Below, piece after piece: positions 37,459 through 52,316 of a DNA stretch of 64,000 nucleotides; the first letter of the stretch is position 1; each line of letters starts with the position of its first letter. Under the pieces are notes generated by a model, which searched no databases, was not told where the DNA came from, and was given only the letters and a program-made list of their open reading frames with translations. The stretch lies in the NCBI GenBank assembly GCA_947687605.1, contig CANTUT010000019.1:3966501-4030500 (forward strand), in the 5' to 3' direction. The stretch is from Reutealis trisperma. Lineage: Eukaryota > Streptophyta > Magnoliopsida > Malpighiales > Euphorbiaceae. Position numbers and translations under genes: made by a program.

Positions 37459-37816
37459 CTTTTGTATGGGAAAAATAGAAGAAGGGAAGAAGCGAGCGAG
37501 AAAAATAATGATAGAAAAAATAAAGAGAGAGAATATACAAAATCTCTTATTTTAAAAAAAGTGAATGAAGATGATAGTTTAATTTTTTTTTATTTGAAAT
37601 AATCATTAGAAAATATTTTGAAATTGAATTTATGGTATTATTCTTGAATTTAATTAAATTTCAATTTTTTACTCTTATTTAAAATGGTAAATAAAATAAG
37701 TTTCTCCTTATTTTTACCCTAAAATGAGATGACAAAAATTCACAGGCTGAAAAATATGATAATTTTTCTTTCATTTTCTTACCTCCTCCCTTTCTCCTTA
37801 TTATTTCCCAAACAAG
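37459..37816. mobile_element. MITE of CTTGTTTGG type, copy 1
   Basis: The left end CTTTTGTATGGGAAAAATAG followed by a purine-rich GAAGAAGGGAAG pairs with the right end CTCCCTTTCTCC...TTTCCCAAACAAG. The interior is AT-rich. The same end sequences and purine-rich subterminal blocks occur at 52317-52517. Confidence 0.65.
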
Positions 37817-38239
37817 AAAAGATTTGTGTGTGTCTTTATTTTCTCTCTCTCTATTTTCACCCTTTCCAAATAAACAGTAAATGTCTGCCTTTCATTTCAA
37901 CTTTCATGCATGGCTTTTTTTTTTTTTTTTTCGTTCATCGTTCTGCAACACACTTATTAAGAAGATCAACATATATTTTTTTCTTTTTAAATTATAATAA
38001 AAAAAAATACTTTTCAATTTTTTTTCCAAACCAAATCTGAATTCATTACACAAAGAAGGAAATTCATTCTCTTTGGAGTTTGGATCATCTGCTAATTAAC
38101 CTGAGCCAGTAATAAATTCAAAATGATTTGATGATTTGACATATATTTTATTTTTACATTGAAAGTTTCTCAAACACTAATTAAAACAACCATTTTAAAA
38201 ATAAAAAAATTACAAAAATTATAATTGATTTCAAAAATT

Positions 38240-38480
38240 ACAAAAACCTCCAAAAATAATAAAAATATATTTAATTGGATGTAATATAATATCTACTCAA
38301 ATATATTTTTACCATAGGCATTATATTAAAAATATATTTTATTATGTTATATTACATTACAATTTATAAAACATATTTTAAAAATATATTTAATAGTATG
38401 TAATAAAATATAATATATTTCTAATATAATATTTATATCAAAAATATATTTAAATTACATTTTATTATAGTCAGTTAAAT
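38240..38480. repeat. Decayed tandem MITE related to 28258-28540
   Basis: Contains TAATATAATATTTA, AAAAATATATTT and TATATTACATTACAATTTATA blocks in the same palindromic order as the 28.3 kb pair, with more divergence. Confidence 0.45.
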
Positions 38481-39679
38481 ATATTCTAATAATAACAATA
38501 ACGAAAAGTTGGTATATAAAAACAATTTCTTCCCTACAAAATGAGATTGGTAATATTGATGGTTGAAAAAAAAAAGAGTCATATTTGAAATAAATATTGG
38601 TGGGTTGTCCACTAACTCCCGTTCCGTCCCAAGTGAATAGGAAAACGCATTGTTGAAAAAAGATTTTTAAAAAAATAAAAATCCTATAAAATGATGCCCA
38701 AAAATGTACAAATAAACAGAAAACAGGCTAAAAGGATTTTGCAGGGATCCCATTTATAAAATGGTAGCATATATACCATAATAGCACCCGAGTATGAAGT
38801 GTCCCTTTCAATTTTGTGTACCCACTGTTAGAAATCCAATCTAAACCCTAAAAAGCTATGGTTGCTTGCTGCCATACTTGTCCCTCGAGTAGGTCCTCTG
38901 TTCATCAACAAAAACCAAACATCAAACAACAGCAATGCTTTTTCTTTAATTTTCTCAAATCTAAAATCTCCCCATTCTGGCCTTCCAATACAATATCATT
39001 TAATGAGGCCCTGTTTTCTTCTTGGATTGCTACAGTGCTATCTAGTGTCAGGCCCACTTCCCACTCGCTATCAGGCCTATGTCTGCCTTTTGCTTATATT
39101 TTGGCGTGTGTTTTGTATCCATGCTAAATTTCCATTTTCTACAACAGGCGTTGCATGTATGGTTTGTGAATATCGATTGCATTCTTCTCAATTATACAGG
39201 GGGTATGATGTTGCTATTAAGTAAGTGGAGAATGCAAATTGGTTATAGCCCAAGGATTTAGCTCTTTCACACAGTGGATTCACTAATGAGTGTATAAATG
39301 TAAATGAGTCAAATTATTTGTAAGTTATTCATATTCAATCATTAATTTATTTTTTATTGTAATTAAGTCAGAATAGAATAGAACTCAAGTATCCACACAT
39401 ATATATATATATATAAACGAAGTTCAAACATTAAATAAAATTTAATATTCGAATTGATTTTCTAATCTAAAGTTTTATAATAGAGTCCAAATCAAATTTA
39501 GTACTACATCAACTTGATTTGGCTTGATTATAACCCTATTTATGGATTTAATTAAAGCAAGAATATTTAACACCCCAATTTTATTCATTCAACGTGTTGA
39601 AAAGTCAAATCCAACTTGAAAATTGAAAATTTTTTAGTTTGAATTTCAGTGGAGTCAAATTTATTAAAAAAAAATTATG

Positions 39680-39683
<4 letters not shown>

Positions 39684-39740
<57 letters not shown>
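39684..39740. repeat. TA microsatellite
   Basis: About 28 TA repeats in spacer DNA. Confidence 0.95.
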
Positions 39741-39745
<5 letters not shown>

Positions 39746-41113
39746 ATTTTGTACTTATTAAATAAAAACTATGCTATTAAAAAAGATTAACTTATTTTTA
39801 CTTTTTGATACTTTAAGACAAGATTAACACATTAAGAGAAAATTATAAAAAATTAATTTTCCGCTTATTTTTTTTAAGATAGTCTTTAATATTTTTTTTT
39901 TTTGTAAATTGAAAGTTTAAAATTTTTTAAATATTGGACAATGAAAGAGAAATTTTTAGGTAGATTAAATCTATCTTATCATTTATAGATTAAAGCAATA
40001 GAAATATGACATATCAATTAATGATACAAAATTACTCATAAATTATAGCATTCATTAATTGATGTGATTTATTTCCATTAGATTAATTTTTGGGTGATTT
40101 AACATTATTAATTGGCGTGTCATTTTTTTATTGATTTAATTTATAAACGATATAGTAGACTGAGTCTACCTAAAATTTATTACAACGAAAATATATACAA
40201 TATATTTCATCTATTATGAAAAAAGTGGTCATTAAAAAAAAATTACTATTTTAAGATAGTAATAATTTTATCATAAGTTGTCAAAAAAATTATTATTAAT
40301 TGCAATATAAATTAGAAAAATATTTATCATACTTAAAAAATAGGAGGATAAATTAATTATTTTATTATTTTTTATTAAATTATTAAATGATCACTTATTT
40401 ATAAATAAAATTAATTTTTTTAACGTTCATTTTTTTTTAAATAAATAAAGTGTAATTATAGATTGAAGGTTGCGGTATAGTAATAACCTTGATGGTTTGG
40501 TTTGGACTTTGGCCAATGAGAGGTAAACCGGGATCTGGGTTACTGAGCCTGAGCCATGTGTGAGCACTGAACCTGGTGCCTTAAATGCGACCGAAGCTAA
40601 AACTCTATTGATCAGTGAATACTGAATAATGATGATGGACACCAGAAATTCCAAACCCCCGACTGGGCACTGGTAGTAGCACCCCACTTTTTTTTTTTTT
40701 TAAAGAGGCCCGCACTCACAGAAAGATTATGGAGTGGGGGGTTTGGTTCATTTATTAACTTTTAATCCCATCGGTAATGTTGTCAAGCCAGCATTGCTAC
40801 TAGCCTACGAGGCTACTACGACTACATCTTTGGTCTGTTAATAGGTCCCTATCACAACCCCTCTTTGGGCCCCATCATATATTTATTATTCGCCCACAGA
40901 ACTCCACATAGCGTAAGAGGTAGAAAGAAGGAAAGGGTTTAGTTTAATAACATGATAAGACAGTTGGCTTGAATTCCCATGAATTTTTAGATTCTTATAA
41001 TTTTAATTTATTCTTTGAAAATAAATTATCATATCCCAAATTAATAAATTTATTTACCATGATACCAATTGTAGACGCATAAATCATTGGAAAAAAAGAA
41101 AAAGAGTAGACGC

Positions 41114-41115
<2 letters not shown>

Positions 41116-41185
<70 letters not shown>
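41116..41185. repeat. TA microsatellite
   Basis: About 34 TA repeats in spacer DNA. Confidence 0.95.
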
Positions 41186-41187
<2 letters not shown>

Positions 41188-43818
41188 TCTGATTTAAACA
41201 GTTAAACTAATAACTCAATATATGATATAATGATCTCAAAATTTTTAATTTTTTTATTATAATTTATTTTTATTTTAATAAATTATTATGATATGTATTT
41301 TTATTTTTATTTCTAAAGATTTTTTAATTATTATACATTTTCATTATATATAATAAAGGTTAGAAAATTTTTATTTTATTTTAATCATTAATATTAAATT
41401 AATTTTAATCCATAGGATTTAATAATTTATTTATATTTAATTCTTAAATTAATATATAATAAAATATTTACACTTATTTACATATATTAATGAAAAAAAT
41501 AAACATTAAACTTATTAAATCTCAATTTCTCTTTTTTTATCTAGTATAATTTATGGATATAAAAGTTTAAAATACATAAAAAATATAATAGATTTATTTA
41601 TGTTTATAAATTAAAATATTTAATTTATTAATTTTTATTTTTGAGTGAACGTTTGTGTACTCCTAAATTTTTTAATATTTTATTTTTATTTTATTATATA
41701 AAATTATAAATTATATATTTAATTAATCACATTGACCCACCAATTTAACCATTGATCTGTTAATACAATTTATAAACCGAATTGATGTCCGGATTGGATG
41801 TAATAATTATGATCGAAATAACTACCTTTTAACATTTATATAAAGAAAATCATAATGTAAAAGATAGAAAATTAAACTTATGCATAAATGTTGTATGTTT
41901 CAGTGAATATTCTAACATTATAATCACTCAAATTTATGCAATACAAAAAAAGACTTATACTACTTTCATCAATGGGTAATTTCAACTCAATTAGAAACAA
42001 TAATATTATTTATTATTTATTACTTGACTACATTTTTTATCTTTATTTTTTAGAATTTTTAATACTTTTTTAACTTGAAAATGATTATTATTGATAAGAT
42101 ATGTGTGTTTGGTGATTATTAAGGTATAATTATAAATACATTTATCCATTTAAAGTATAATAATTTATTTTTAAAAGACACAATAAAATTATACTAAAAA
42201 TTATAAAAATTAAAGTATTTCTAACCAATTAGCTATTAAAAATAATAATTGAGGCTGGGAAAAGGAAGGAAGGGAGAGTTAAACCTTGACTGAGGTGTTC
42301 GTCTCGTACCAGACAGCACCCTATTCTTGCACACGTATGCAAATGTTGCCATCAACCTGAACGCCCCCTTCTTTTGGAAATATTACCTTTTAGCCTTCCT
42401 TTGCTATATTTCTCGTAATACACTACTTATTGCCTCTTCTCTCTCTCTCTTCACACTGCCACTGTCAAAGTTCAATCCAAACTAGACTCCATTCAAAAGT
42501 AACTATATCACTATTCAACTTTTTTACTTCATAATATCGTGCCATATTTTTATTTTCAATTTTTCATTTTATTGTTCGTCAGTTCCACGCTCTTTATTAA
42601 TATAATAACCAAAGAAAACGGCGTCATTTTGCATAAAGGATTGCTGGAATCATAGACCGAGGCCAACTGGCTCATGTGCGAAAAGATGAAAATGCCCTGC
42701 GAATTCAAACATTGTGGACAATATTGCCCTCAAATTGGGCATTGTTGATCCGTTCCATACCCTTTATTGTTATTAATAGATTACAATAAATATTGTTAAA
42801 CTTCTCATTTATTTATATTTTGGTAGTAGTCATATTAGAATGTATTCGTATAATAACAATAATTTATATTATATATGTTTATTATTTTTCTTTTATTAAG
42901 TACATAAATTTATTTTAAAAATATCAAAGTCATCATATATCATAGTATGATATTTAATATAAATGAATTTAAAAATTAAATTTAACAAATATAAAATAAA
43001 TTATGAATGATGAAAAAAAAAAAAAGCTATATAAATGGACCAATCCGACCTCGACTTGAAGTTTATTATAAGATTTATGCCGAATTTGAGTTGAGTTTTA
43101 GTCAAAATAAGTAGGATTAAATATGGACTAAATTTAGTCAAAATATTTTGGACCTAGTTTAAGTTTGCCTCTAGTCCAACGCAACCCACCCCAAACACAA
43201 TCGCGGCACAATTATTTTTTATTTTTAAATAAAGCAAGATATTAGGGCTCCTAAAACTAGTACTTCTTAAAAATCGAAGCATCTTTAAATCCATCCAAAG
43301 AAAAAGAAAAAACTTTAAAATTTTTAAGTGATATCAAATTATATCTAGATTTTTTTTTTCGGATATTAAAATTAAAAAAATAATATTAAAAATGGTTTAA
43401 AATTTTAAAAAAATTGTAAAAAGGACTTGAATAATAATCCGAAATAAATTATAAAAAAATTAACCAATAATAATAATAAAGGAATCGAGAACACTATCCA
43501 AAAAATTCAATTGACCAGAATCCAACCTGATTGCCCCATGAGAGGAGTGACAATTATTCAGGGTATGTAATGTAGTGTATATGTAGTAGACCCCACCCCC
43601 CCAAAGCCCAACCCCACCACTCTTCCTTTGGCCAAACAATAAAACAAAACCTTCACTTGCTTCTCACTTTCTCTCTAATCTTTTCGGTATATGTCTTTGA
43701 CTTGGACTCTCTCCCACACGCTCAAACGCCTATCTCTCGAACAATAACCTTTTTCATTTTTCTCACTTCAATTTCTCTGCAATTCACAATACGTGCTTAT
43801 CTCATCTCCGCCTCGGCG

Positions 43819-44259
43819 ATGGCCCTACTCCGCCACCGCCACTGCAACCACCACATATCCACAGTACTCACTGCCTTCACTTTTCTGCTATTCTTCTCTT
43901 CTTCAGCTACATCTCTCTCCCAACTCGGTTAGTGTAATTAGTTATAAGCAAAACCCGGTTCTTCTTCTTAAAATTGATTACCCAGTACTCTAATTTGGGT
44001 GTTTTATTGTGCAGGTAGTGGGTTTCAAGAGAGAGAAGAAGGAGAAAGAGGAAGAGGATTAAAAGCATTTGACAGAGTTTTGACTCAGAAACGACTCAGT
44101 GGACCGGGTTCTTCACCACCCACGTGTAGATCCAAGTGTGGTAAGTGCTTACCATGTAAACCGGTTCATGTCCCGATTCAACCCGGTTTGAGTATTCCGT
44201 TGGAGTATTACCCAGAGGCTTGGAGATGCAAGTGCGGTAACAAGCTGTTTATGCCTTAG
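43819..44259 (+). CDS. EPIDERMAL PATTERNING FACTOR-like peptide precursor (EPFL4/5/6 group)
   Basis: Two exons, 43819-43927 and 44015-44259, encode 117 residues. After a basic start (MALLRHRHCNHH) comes a hydrophobic signal segment, about residues 14-31 (STVLTAFTFLLFFSSSAT). A charged propeptide (EREEGERGRG) follows. The mature C-terminal peptide (GPGSSPPTCRSKCGKCLPC, then KPVHVPIQPG, PLEYYPEAWRCKCGNKLFMP) has six cysteines for three disulfide bonds. This ending is characteristic of the CHALLAH-type EPFL4/5/6 group. These secreted ligands act on ERECTA-family kinases with TOO MANY MOUTHS as modulator, and control stem elongation and stomatal patterning. The start is the first ATG of this frame. 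The exact paralogue is not resolved. Intact. Confidence 0.92.
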
Positions 44260-47090
44260 AAAAAAAAATTTTAAAAAGAAAAAGAAGAAGAAAGAGAGTG
44301 ACAAGGCAAAATGAAAGTAATTAAAGTGCAAAAAGAGATGTATTTGTTATGTTACTATTTGGGCAACTGTTGGCGTGAAATGGAGATGATGGTGCCTTAG
44401 CCTTACATGTTGATGATGATGATGATTTTGCCACTGGACAAAGGAGCTTTGGGAATGTAAGTTTATGTAGAAGTGAGATTACCAAGAGAGATCTCTTATT
44501 CTCTCTCTTTTGTTAATGATCTTTATTTCTTTTCTTTTCTTTTCTTTTCTTTTTTCCTTGCATTGATGCAAGTTTTATGAGACAAATTGGAAGTAATTAA
44601 AAGCTGTAATTAAGATGAGTTTCTTTATATAAGAACAGAAGTTATGCAATGCTTTGAAATTGAATTTCCCCTCTTTCTCTCTGTGTTTCTCTCTCTCTCT
44701 TCCTTTATTTATTTATTTATTTATTTTTTGTACTGAAACTGAAACTAGGATTTTGTAATTATCACTATCATTGAAGTCAACAAGATGATTAATTAAAAGG
44801 TTAGATTGCATGATAGTGTTCTCTACTATTTTAAGTGCAATGCAAGGGTTTTTGTACTCCAACATTTGTGTGCTTATATAGAAATTTTTACTTTTTTTTT
44901 TTTGGTTTTTTTAAAACATTTATGAATAGTAGCTGTAGCGAGCAAGAAGAAATGAGCAGAGTTTTTGCAGAAAAAGAGAAGCCATGTGAACCAAAACATG
45001 GGCTTCCATTATAGTATTATGGAGCAGAGAAATTGGAAAAAAATTTGGAAGAGAGAAAGCATCAAACCACAGAGAAAGATGGGGTCTCTATTATTTGTTT
45101 CTTTCTTTCTTTCTTTTCTGCAGTCTGGTTTTTCAATTTTCTTTTTTAAATTTCAATTTAAAAAATTTCCATTCCCGATTGTATCTCAGTCCTCAGTCTC
45201 TCCCTCTCTTCAGTTTCGTATCTCAAAATTGCCCCTGCTAAAATCCCTGAATTTCCTCTACCTTGGGATATGAAATGTCAGATCTGAAATGTTAACTGGA
45301 TTAAAAGGAATTTAAACTCTATAATTATTATTATTATTATTATTAAAACTTCTATTACTTTTTTTTTTTTTTTTTAATGTGGGCAGAAATTCGAAGATAA
45401 ATTAATTATCTAATCGAAAATATGTATTATCACTGCAATAAAATTCATGGAGCATAAGCTCCTTTTTGGCTTTCAATATTCCTATTACGAAATACACAAT
45501 TAATTACTAATGATTTATGAATGTGATTCTTATATTTATGTATTTTTATTGATTTTAAATTTAATTGCTTTTTTATAGATCAAATTTAAATAATCTACAA
45601 GGAGTATTTTTTTTCCTTTCTTCATAACCTTCCTACCTAATGTGAGACTAGGATCTGAGATCTCTAGTAAAATGTCATAAGTTAAATATTAATAATTTAC
45701 TTTGGTGTTATTATTTGAATTTGAGTTGCAGAGATTACTATATTAAAATTATTCATATGAGGTTATTAAAATTCTTTATTAAATTTGGTGTTATTATAAT
45801 AATTATTTGGCTTATTTATTAAAAGACTCCTATTAAGAATATGATTTAGAAAAAAAATTACACAGTGATTGAATACAAACATATTAAGTCATTAATATAA
45901 AAATAAACTACTCCATATTAGGTTTGGGCCTCATTGAGCAAAAAAATTGAATATTCGTGATAAATAGTCTTAATTAGTTAAGGCACACTAGGAGTTACCT
46001 CGTTCTTCAACATACGAGTTGCAACTTATGAGACATGAATACCATACAATACTTGTCTTTACCGAGTTATTAGTTCTAGTATCAATTAGTAGGATTAAGA
46101 AACTTACTTAATTTGGAGGTCTTGTAAATTAAGTGGGGCTCCCAATGCTAATAAATATGAATTTCCTCGAACAATATTAATTAATAAACAGTAAAGTGTC
46201 AATTAAAATGAAATGAAAATGTGGAGAAATGCGGTAGCATGTGGAATGTTGATTGACTGGGAGACAAATTGCTCTACAAATCTCTCACCTGAAAGTCTTG
46301 AAAAAGATTTCCTCTTTAAAGATATCAAACTCACCTTGTCTTCGTTTTCAAGTTTAACTATTGTGTAAATAGTAATATGTATTGAAAGTCCCCACACTCT
46401 TATTGTCGTTTTTCTGCAGGAAAAGAATATAGGTACTTTCCATCTAGTACTTGCTTCCCTTTTCATGCCCAGTAAAAGGAAGATAAAGAAATTTAAATTC
46501 CATTCTCTACAAGTGTCAAATTCACCAGCACAACTATGATGTATATCATCCATGTATAATTTTCAACAGAATTACATTTTAATTAACATCTATTTTAAAG
46601 TAAATTTTCGTCCATACAACAAAATAACAGTAATATGAAACATGTTATTTGAATTTGTTTGATAATAAATCCCAACAGGTGCACCGACACATTTCAAATA
46701 GGCTGATGTATATCAATATCACTCTCATCATACTATTATTCTAAAAAAAAAACATATTTATGTACTCACTTTATTTAAACATTTTTTTTCTAGAAGGTAT
46801 TATAACAACATATCAAAACAATCTTCCGATAGACCTATTTGGATGAGGGATTAAGAATTAGCGTTTAATATTTGAATTTTTAATAGATAATATGAGACGT
46901 TTGGTTGAATGTATTTGAAATAATGTTTCAAATTTAACAATTAATTATTTAAAATTATAATTCAAATGTTAAAAATTAAAATTTTTATTGGTTAGTATTT
47001 GATATTACAACCACTTATAGTTAATGGCTAATAACAATCTCTGAATTAAACATATCATATCTTGTCTTGATTATCTAAATCTTTATAAAT
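44260..47090. other. EPFL 3' flank and spacer
   Basis: Includes the probable EPFL 3' untranslated region and a TTTTC repeat at 44529-44553. No gene was recognised further on. Confidence 0.5.
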
Positions 47091-47912
47091 ATATTTGTTT
47101 TTAAGTGATATATATTTTTTTCAGTCTGCAAAAGAAAATTTCCAGTCTGTGAAAAATTTAAAATGCTCCAGAATCCATCGAGGGAAGATTATGCAATTTC
47201 ACTACACACACGAGGGGCCTGAGCTTCCTGTGCAAACACAAATTGAAGACGGAACACATTTTTCTGTTTGTTTGTATATGACAGTGTTGTTTCTATTAAA
47301 TAAGGTAAAAATTTTGGGGAAAAAATAACTGTAAAAAAGAAAAGCCATCTCACACAATTGCTTTAATTGGCCCCCACCTTCTGCTACTCTTTCCTAATTT
47401 AAATCAATCAATCAATCAAACGGGTGATATTTATGGAAGTCCTCATGGAATTCCACCCTCCATTTCTATCATGTCTTGTTCCTTGTCCTTTCACAAGCCT
47501 CTGATTTATTTACTTTTTATAATTCTTCCATGACATATTTTTTTTTTTTAAATGAAGTTGTCTTTTTTTTTTTTTTTTCCTAATTTATGGTACTAATGAT
47601 TAATTGTTTTTTCAATTAATTTGTATATATAATATTAGTGCATTATTGTGTAGAAGACATACAGTATAGGATTGTTGTTGCGCTTTGCATACGTTATCGC
47701 AATGTGAACTTTATTTATTATTTTTAAGCAGAACCAAATTATTGGAGTTCGATTCCTCTATTTTCATGCAATTATGTATATGACAATTGAATTATTAGTC
47801 TAGTGAAAAATTATAATATAAATGAACAGTATGTATAAATAAAATAAGCATCATATTTTTTTTAATGATAAGGGGGGGAATTACATGATAAGGTGAGAGT
47901 GATTGTTCTCTA

Positions 47913-47944
<32 letters not shown>

Positions 47945-50900
47945 ATATGTGCGCGCGTATGACCATCTCTTAAAATAAAAAATAACCCAACCTCAATTAC
48001 TTATAAATCTATCCTTTATTTCTTTATATAATATATGTATATATATATTTTTTTATGTGCTTTTTTTTTTCCAATTTATGAAACATTTTTATATTTTTAG
48101 ATTGATGAATAAATTCTTTTTTCAATTTTATTGCCGTTTGGTTTGCATCTCAAGTAAAATTAGGTTCTAAAATTGATAACAGGTGAACCTTATTAAATTA
48201 TAGTGTATTTGATTATAATAAATAGTTTTAAAATATCATACAACTTTAATAATTAATTATGCTAAGAACTGATTCATTATTTTTCATGTTAATTCATTTT
48301 CACATCAATAGTTCATTAAGGCTTATTAATTTGACCATAAATAAAATAAATAATAATACATATTATAATAAATTTTGTTTGAGCTAATGTTCTTGGTGTT
48401 TAATACTAATTAGCAAAATATTTTGGAGGTACAATAATTTGCTGGATTGGGTGACAGAGTGAGGAAGATGAGAAGGGGGGGTGGGTAGGGGTGGGTTTAG
48501 CTAAGTACCTAAATAGCTAAGGTGTGGTTGCTGAAAATTTATAAATTAAAAATGGGAAAGGCAAAGGGGTTTGGTGGTGGAGTCAGTTTTGCCCATTTCT
48601 TTGCCACCCTTCACTTATTACTTTGGGTTCTCTGAAAATGAAGATAAGATAAATCATTTGAAGTGATATTTGATTTGACAATGTTGTTGGGGTTGCCGGT
48701 GAACTAGGTGGTAAAGGTATACGACTATCATCAACTTTTTTTTTTCTTTTGGTACTAAATACTGAGTACTAAACAATTCAGATTAAATCAAACTCTGTAT
48801 GAATTTTCAACATCTCAAATTGCTCCTATTGGTTTTAACTCGTTAGTTTGCATTAGGTCGGGAATATACATTTCGTTAAATTATTAACCCAATAAATTAA
48901 TTTTTAAATTATAAAAGGGCTCTTATTATGGCCACAAATATATATTATTCAAGACTCCTGTGGTTGAGTCTTGAAATTGTGTTTGTAATTTCTATATATA
49001 TGTTCACTACCTCCAACTATATGGGGCCAAAATGAGGGAACACAAGCAACAACTATGCTCAATCATGAAGTATACGTCAGGTTTTACTTGCTTGTTGTTT
49101 TCCCTTATACATCTTGGCTATTGTCAAAATAAATAAATTCCTTTGCATATTTGATCCAAGCTAAGCTTATTATTATATAGTTACCCCTCTTGCAATAACT
49201 ACCATAGAAAGGAATTATGAAGTTTTAATTATGGCTTAGATTTTATCAAAGTATTTTTTTTCCTAATTAATACTACTTGTACAACAAAAAAATCTATATA
49301 TTATGTATAAATATTCAATAGTGAAAAACATGGGTGGTTATATATATGTAAATACATTTGTCGAAAGAAAATTATCGGCTATTGTTGATGTAGTTATTTT
49401 TTATAACCCAAATTAATTACATATCAGTATTTTAGAATTTTATTACGACTAATTTTCTTTCTTTTTGAAATAAAATATATATTATTTACAAATTTGTAGG
49501 TTTTGTGTCAACAAAAGAATTATGCTAGAACAGATTTTTGGGACCGTTCAAATCATAATTGATATCTTTGTCTATTACAAAATCTAATTTTAATTGATTA
49601 TCACAATTAAGGGTAGTAGAGATGTAGGCCCTGATATTAAACAATTTAATTTTATACATATAATTATATTGGGGACGAGATTTCTTAATATGACAAAATG
49701 CTGAAAAACATACATTCATTCAAGCGTTGCTCTCCACCCCTACACTCTGCCCTACAACATCTGAGCCCCTTCGAGGAGACATCAGCCTCACAATTATTTA
49801 GAATTTGATTTAATCCACTATTTGTTGTTAATTCCAAAAATCCCTACAATTACAGCTTATTCAGTTTCAGGTTCATATAATTCTTTTACTTCAACCAATT
49901 ATTACGTTTCTCAAATCAAATATTCTTCAGCTTTTTCTGCTGGCTTTTGCAAGACCTTATCAATAAAATTTGGTGATTAGGCCCAGTTCTTGGGCACTGA
50001 AGATGAACCAATGGTTTGGAGTTTCGGCCTTTTGGGCTTTTTTCTTTCTTTTGTTGTTTTAAAGAATCATTAGGGTTGGGCCATTGACTCGAACTCTAGG
50101 TAAACTTTAGAAAAACTATGAACCAGAAATCTAGAGTTGGTCTAGCTTTTGGGTGGAAAGTCACCAATTCCACCCTCAACATCAATCTTTTAATAGCGAT
50201 TTTCTTTTTTTAGCAAAATTTTAATTGTTATATACGATCTAGAAAGGTGCTTACTGAATGTACAAATAGAATATGAGTTCATATCCTTAAAATTGCTTGA
50301 GTAAAAAATTTAATTTGAGTACATGCATGAAATTAATAACATCTTGAAAAGTGTTATTTACGTTAAAAAATATCCTTTATATAAATAAAGAGTATTTTAA
50401 TTAATTTTAAAATATGACAAGCATATTTTTTTTTAAGTTCAATTGATTCTTTAAGTTTTATTTTTATTTTTTCATAAATAATAGGTGAGAAAATTAAATA
50501 GCTTATATAGAAAGTTGTAAATTTTAAAATAGAGAGTGAATGGAGTCTTTTTATTTTAAATTTAAATAATAAACAGTTGAATTCTCTAAAAAAATAAAAA
50601 ATGCTTTAAAATTTCATTTATTATATTAATTATCTATTATAGACTATAAAGAGTTTGAAACATGTAAAAAGCCTTTTAGAGATGCTTTAATCTAAGCATA
50701 TCTATGATTTTTTTTCTAAAATTAAAAGTCTAGTATGTATACGATATATGGATAATAATTGACATAAATTTTTTTCTCCTATTTTTATATATAAAATATA
50801 TTGAAGGGCATTGCTTCCATCATCTATACGACGACAAAGCAGAGAGAAGAAATCAACCATTTTCTGCCGCATCCTTAGATTTCAAGATTTTTAGCTTTAA

Positions 50901-52310
50901 TTTGAATATAATTCCAATTTGATCTCAATTTAATTGCAAGACGGTCGTTTCAAGCATTTATAGATGTTTCATGCTTCTAACACTTCATTTTCTAACCCAA
51001 CAATTTTGACTGTTCTTATTCTAATAAATTTCTACCCTGTCATTTTATTTGAAATATTTTTTTTAGATATTTTAAAAAATATATCACATTTCTATTTTTA
51101 ATTTTTTTATTATTTTTATATATACTGGATATTAATTTAATTTTTTTATAAAATTTTTAAAAAATAAAATTTAATTATATTTAGTAAAAAGCATAAAAGA
51201 AAAATTGGCATATGTATATTCTTAAATTATATGAAAAATATGTTTTTCAGGCTGTTTGGAAAGAATAACATAGAGTACATTTTCGAGGATCACAACACCT
51301 ACCAAAACTTGAGTTCAGGAAAATAAGTATATATGTATTTCTCTAAGCTCGATGAACAATTCATAAATGCTTTGTTCTGTGATTCTCCATGTCCCTTTTG
51401 AATTTGCTATAATACTATTTGTTTTGGTCTTCTCATATTTTTATTTATGCATTTTCAATTTCTTTTATTTCTAATATTGAAATTTGTTTTAGAGATTCAA
51501 TAGTTAAAATATGTTAAAGAGAATACATGAGGGGAATTTTATTTCGTCTTTGTTTTACTTCTAATTAAGTATGGTGAGTTTCCATTTGTTATGAGTATTT
51601 TTACAGGAAGTCTGAATATATTTGTGAAAACAACATATAACATTAGAAGAGGAAACACCTAAAAATCAAAAGCATCTAAAAAGAAGAAGAAAAAATAATA
51701 AAAGTTTATACATTTTTTATTTATTTGATTTTAGATTTGAGTGGCTTTAATGTAATCTGTTTTGTAAATATTTGTTTTTTATTATTTTTATTCAGATATT
51801 TTTTTATAATTTATTGTATTTTTATTTAGTTTGAAATATATTGAATTAGTATTTCTATTTTATACATGTCTTTCCAATTTTAAGTCACGTAACAAACTAT
51901 GTTTAACATATAGAACCATTGTTAAATACCTGCAAATTTCAACACATGGATTTTATTTTTTAGGCTAAAAGAAGAGATTTATTACTAATCAAAACTTAAA
52001 ACATCCAAAATAAAATATAAGATGTATGAAAATCCACTCCTGAGAATTAGACATTAAAATAGATGCTTAATAATAGATTCATATAACAACAATTGTTTGT
52101 TTTGTTGTTCTGTGAGATTAAATTATTAATTTACAACCTATTATGCTCATTAAAATACATATACTCAAAAAAGAATCAAACTTTTGGTACTAAAATATTC
52201 TCTAATAACGTTGGATGGTGTTTTAACCCTTTCCTTAAGCAAGTGATTGGGAATAGGTGAGAATGGAGGGGGAAAAAGAGGGGGGAGGAAAAGTAGGGGG
52301 AGATGATATT
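47091..52310. other. AT-rich intergenic region
   Basis: No gene was assembled. A mixed TA/TG/CG dinucleotide tract lies at about 47910-47958, and poly-T runs are common. Short open frames lack domains. Confidence 0.45.
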
Positions 52311-52316
52311 TGTTCA

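Larger units (their letters stand above)
38481..43560. other. Long AT-rich intergenic region
   Basis: No gene was assembled. A less AT-rich block at 38850-39260 has overlapping open frames in two phases but no domain. Another at 40440-40930 has an 86-codon minus-strand frame without homology that I recognise. TA tracts are listed separately. A moderately GC-richer block at 42240-42760 holds nothing identifiable. Confidence 0.45.

Noticed and set aside
38858..39261. Three overlapping plus-strand frames of 60-120 codons
   Set aside because: Two or more phases are open at once, there is no recognised motif and no splice-supported extension. An unknown short transcript cannot be excluded.
40427..40687. 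An 86-codon minus-strand frame
   Set aside because: No family motif is visible and the C-terminus runs into a poly-A/T region. Support is too weak for a gene call.
43657..43818. N-terminal extension of the EPFL frame
   Set aside because: The upstream in-frame stretch has no ATG. The ATG at 43819 gives a normal signal peptide directly.
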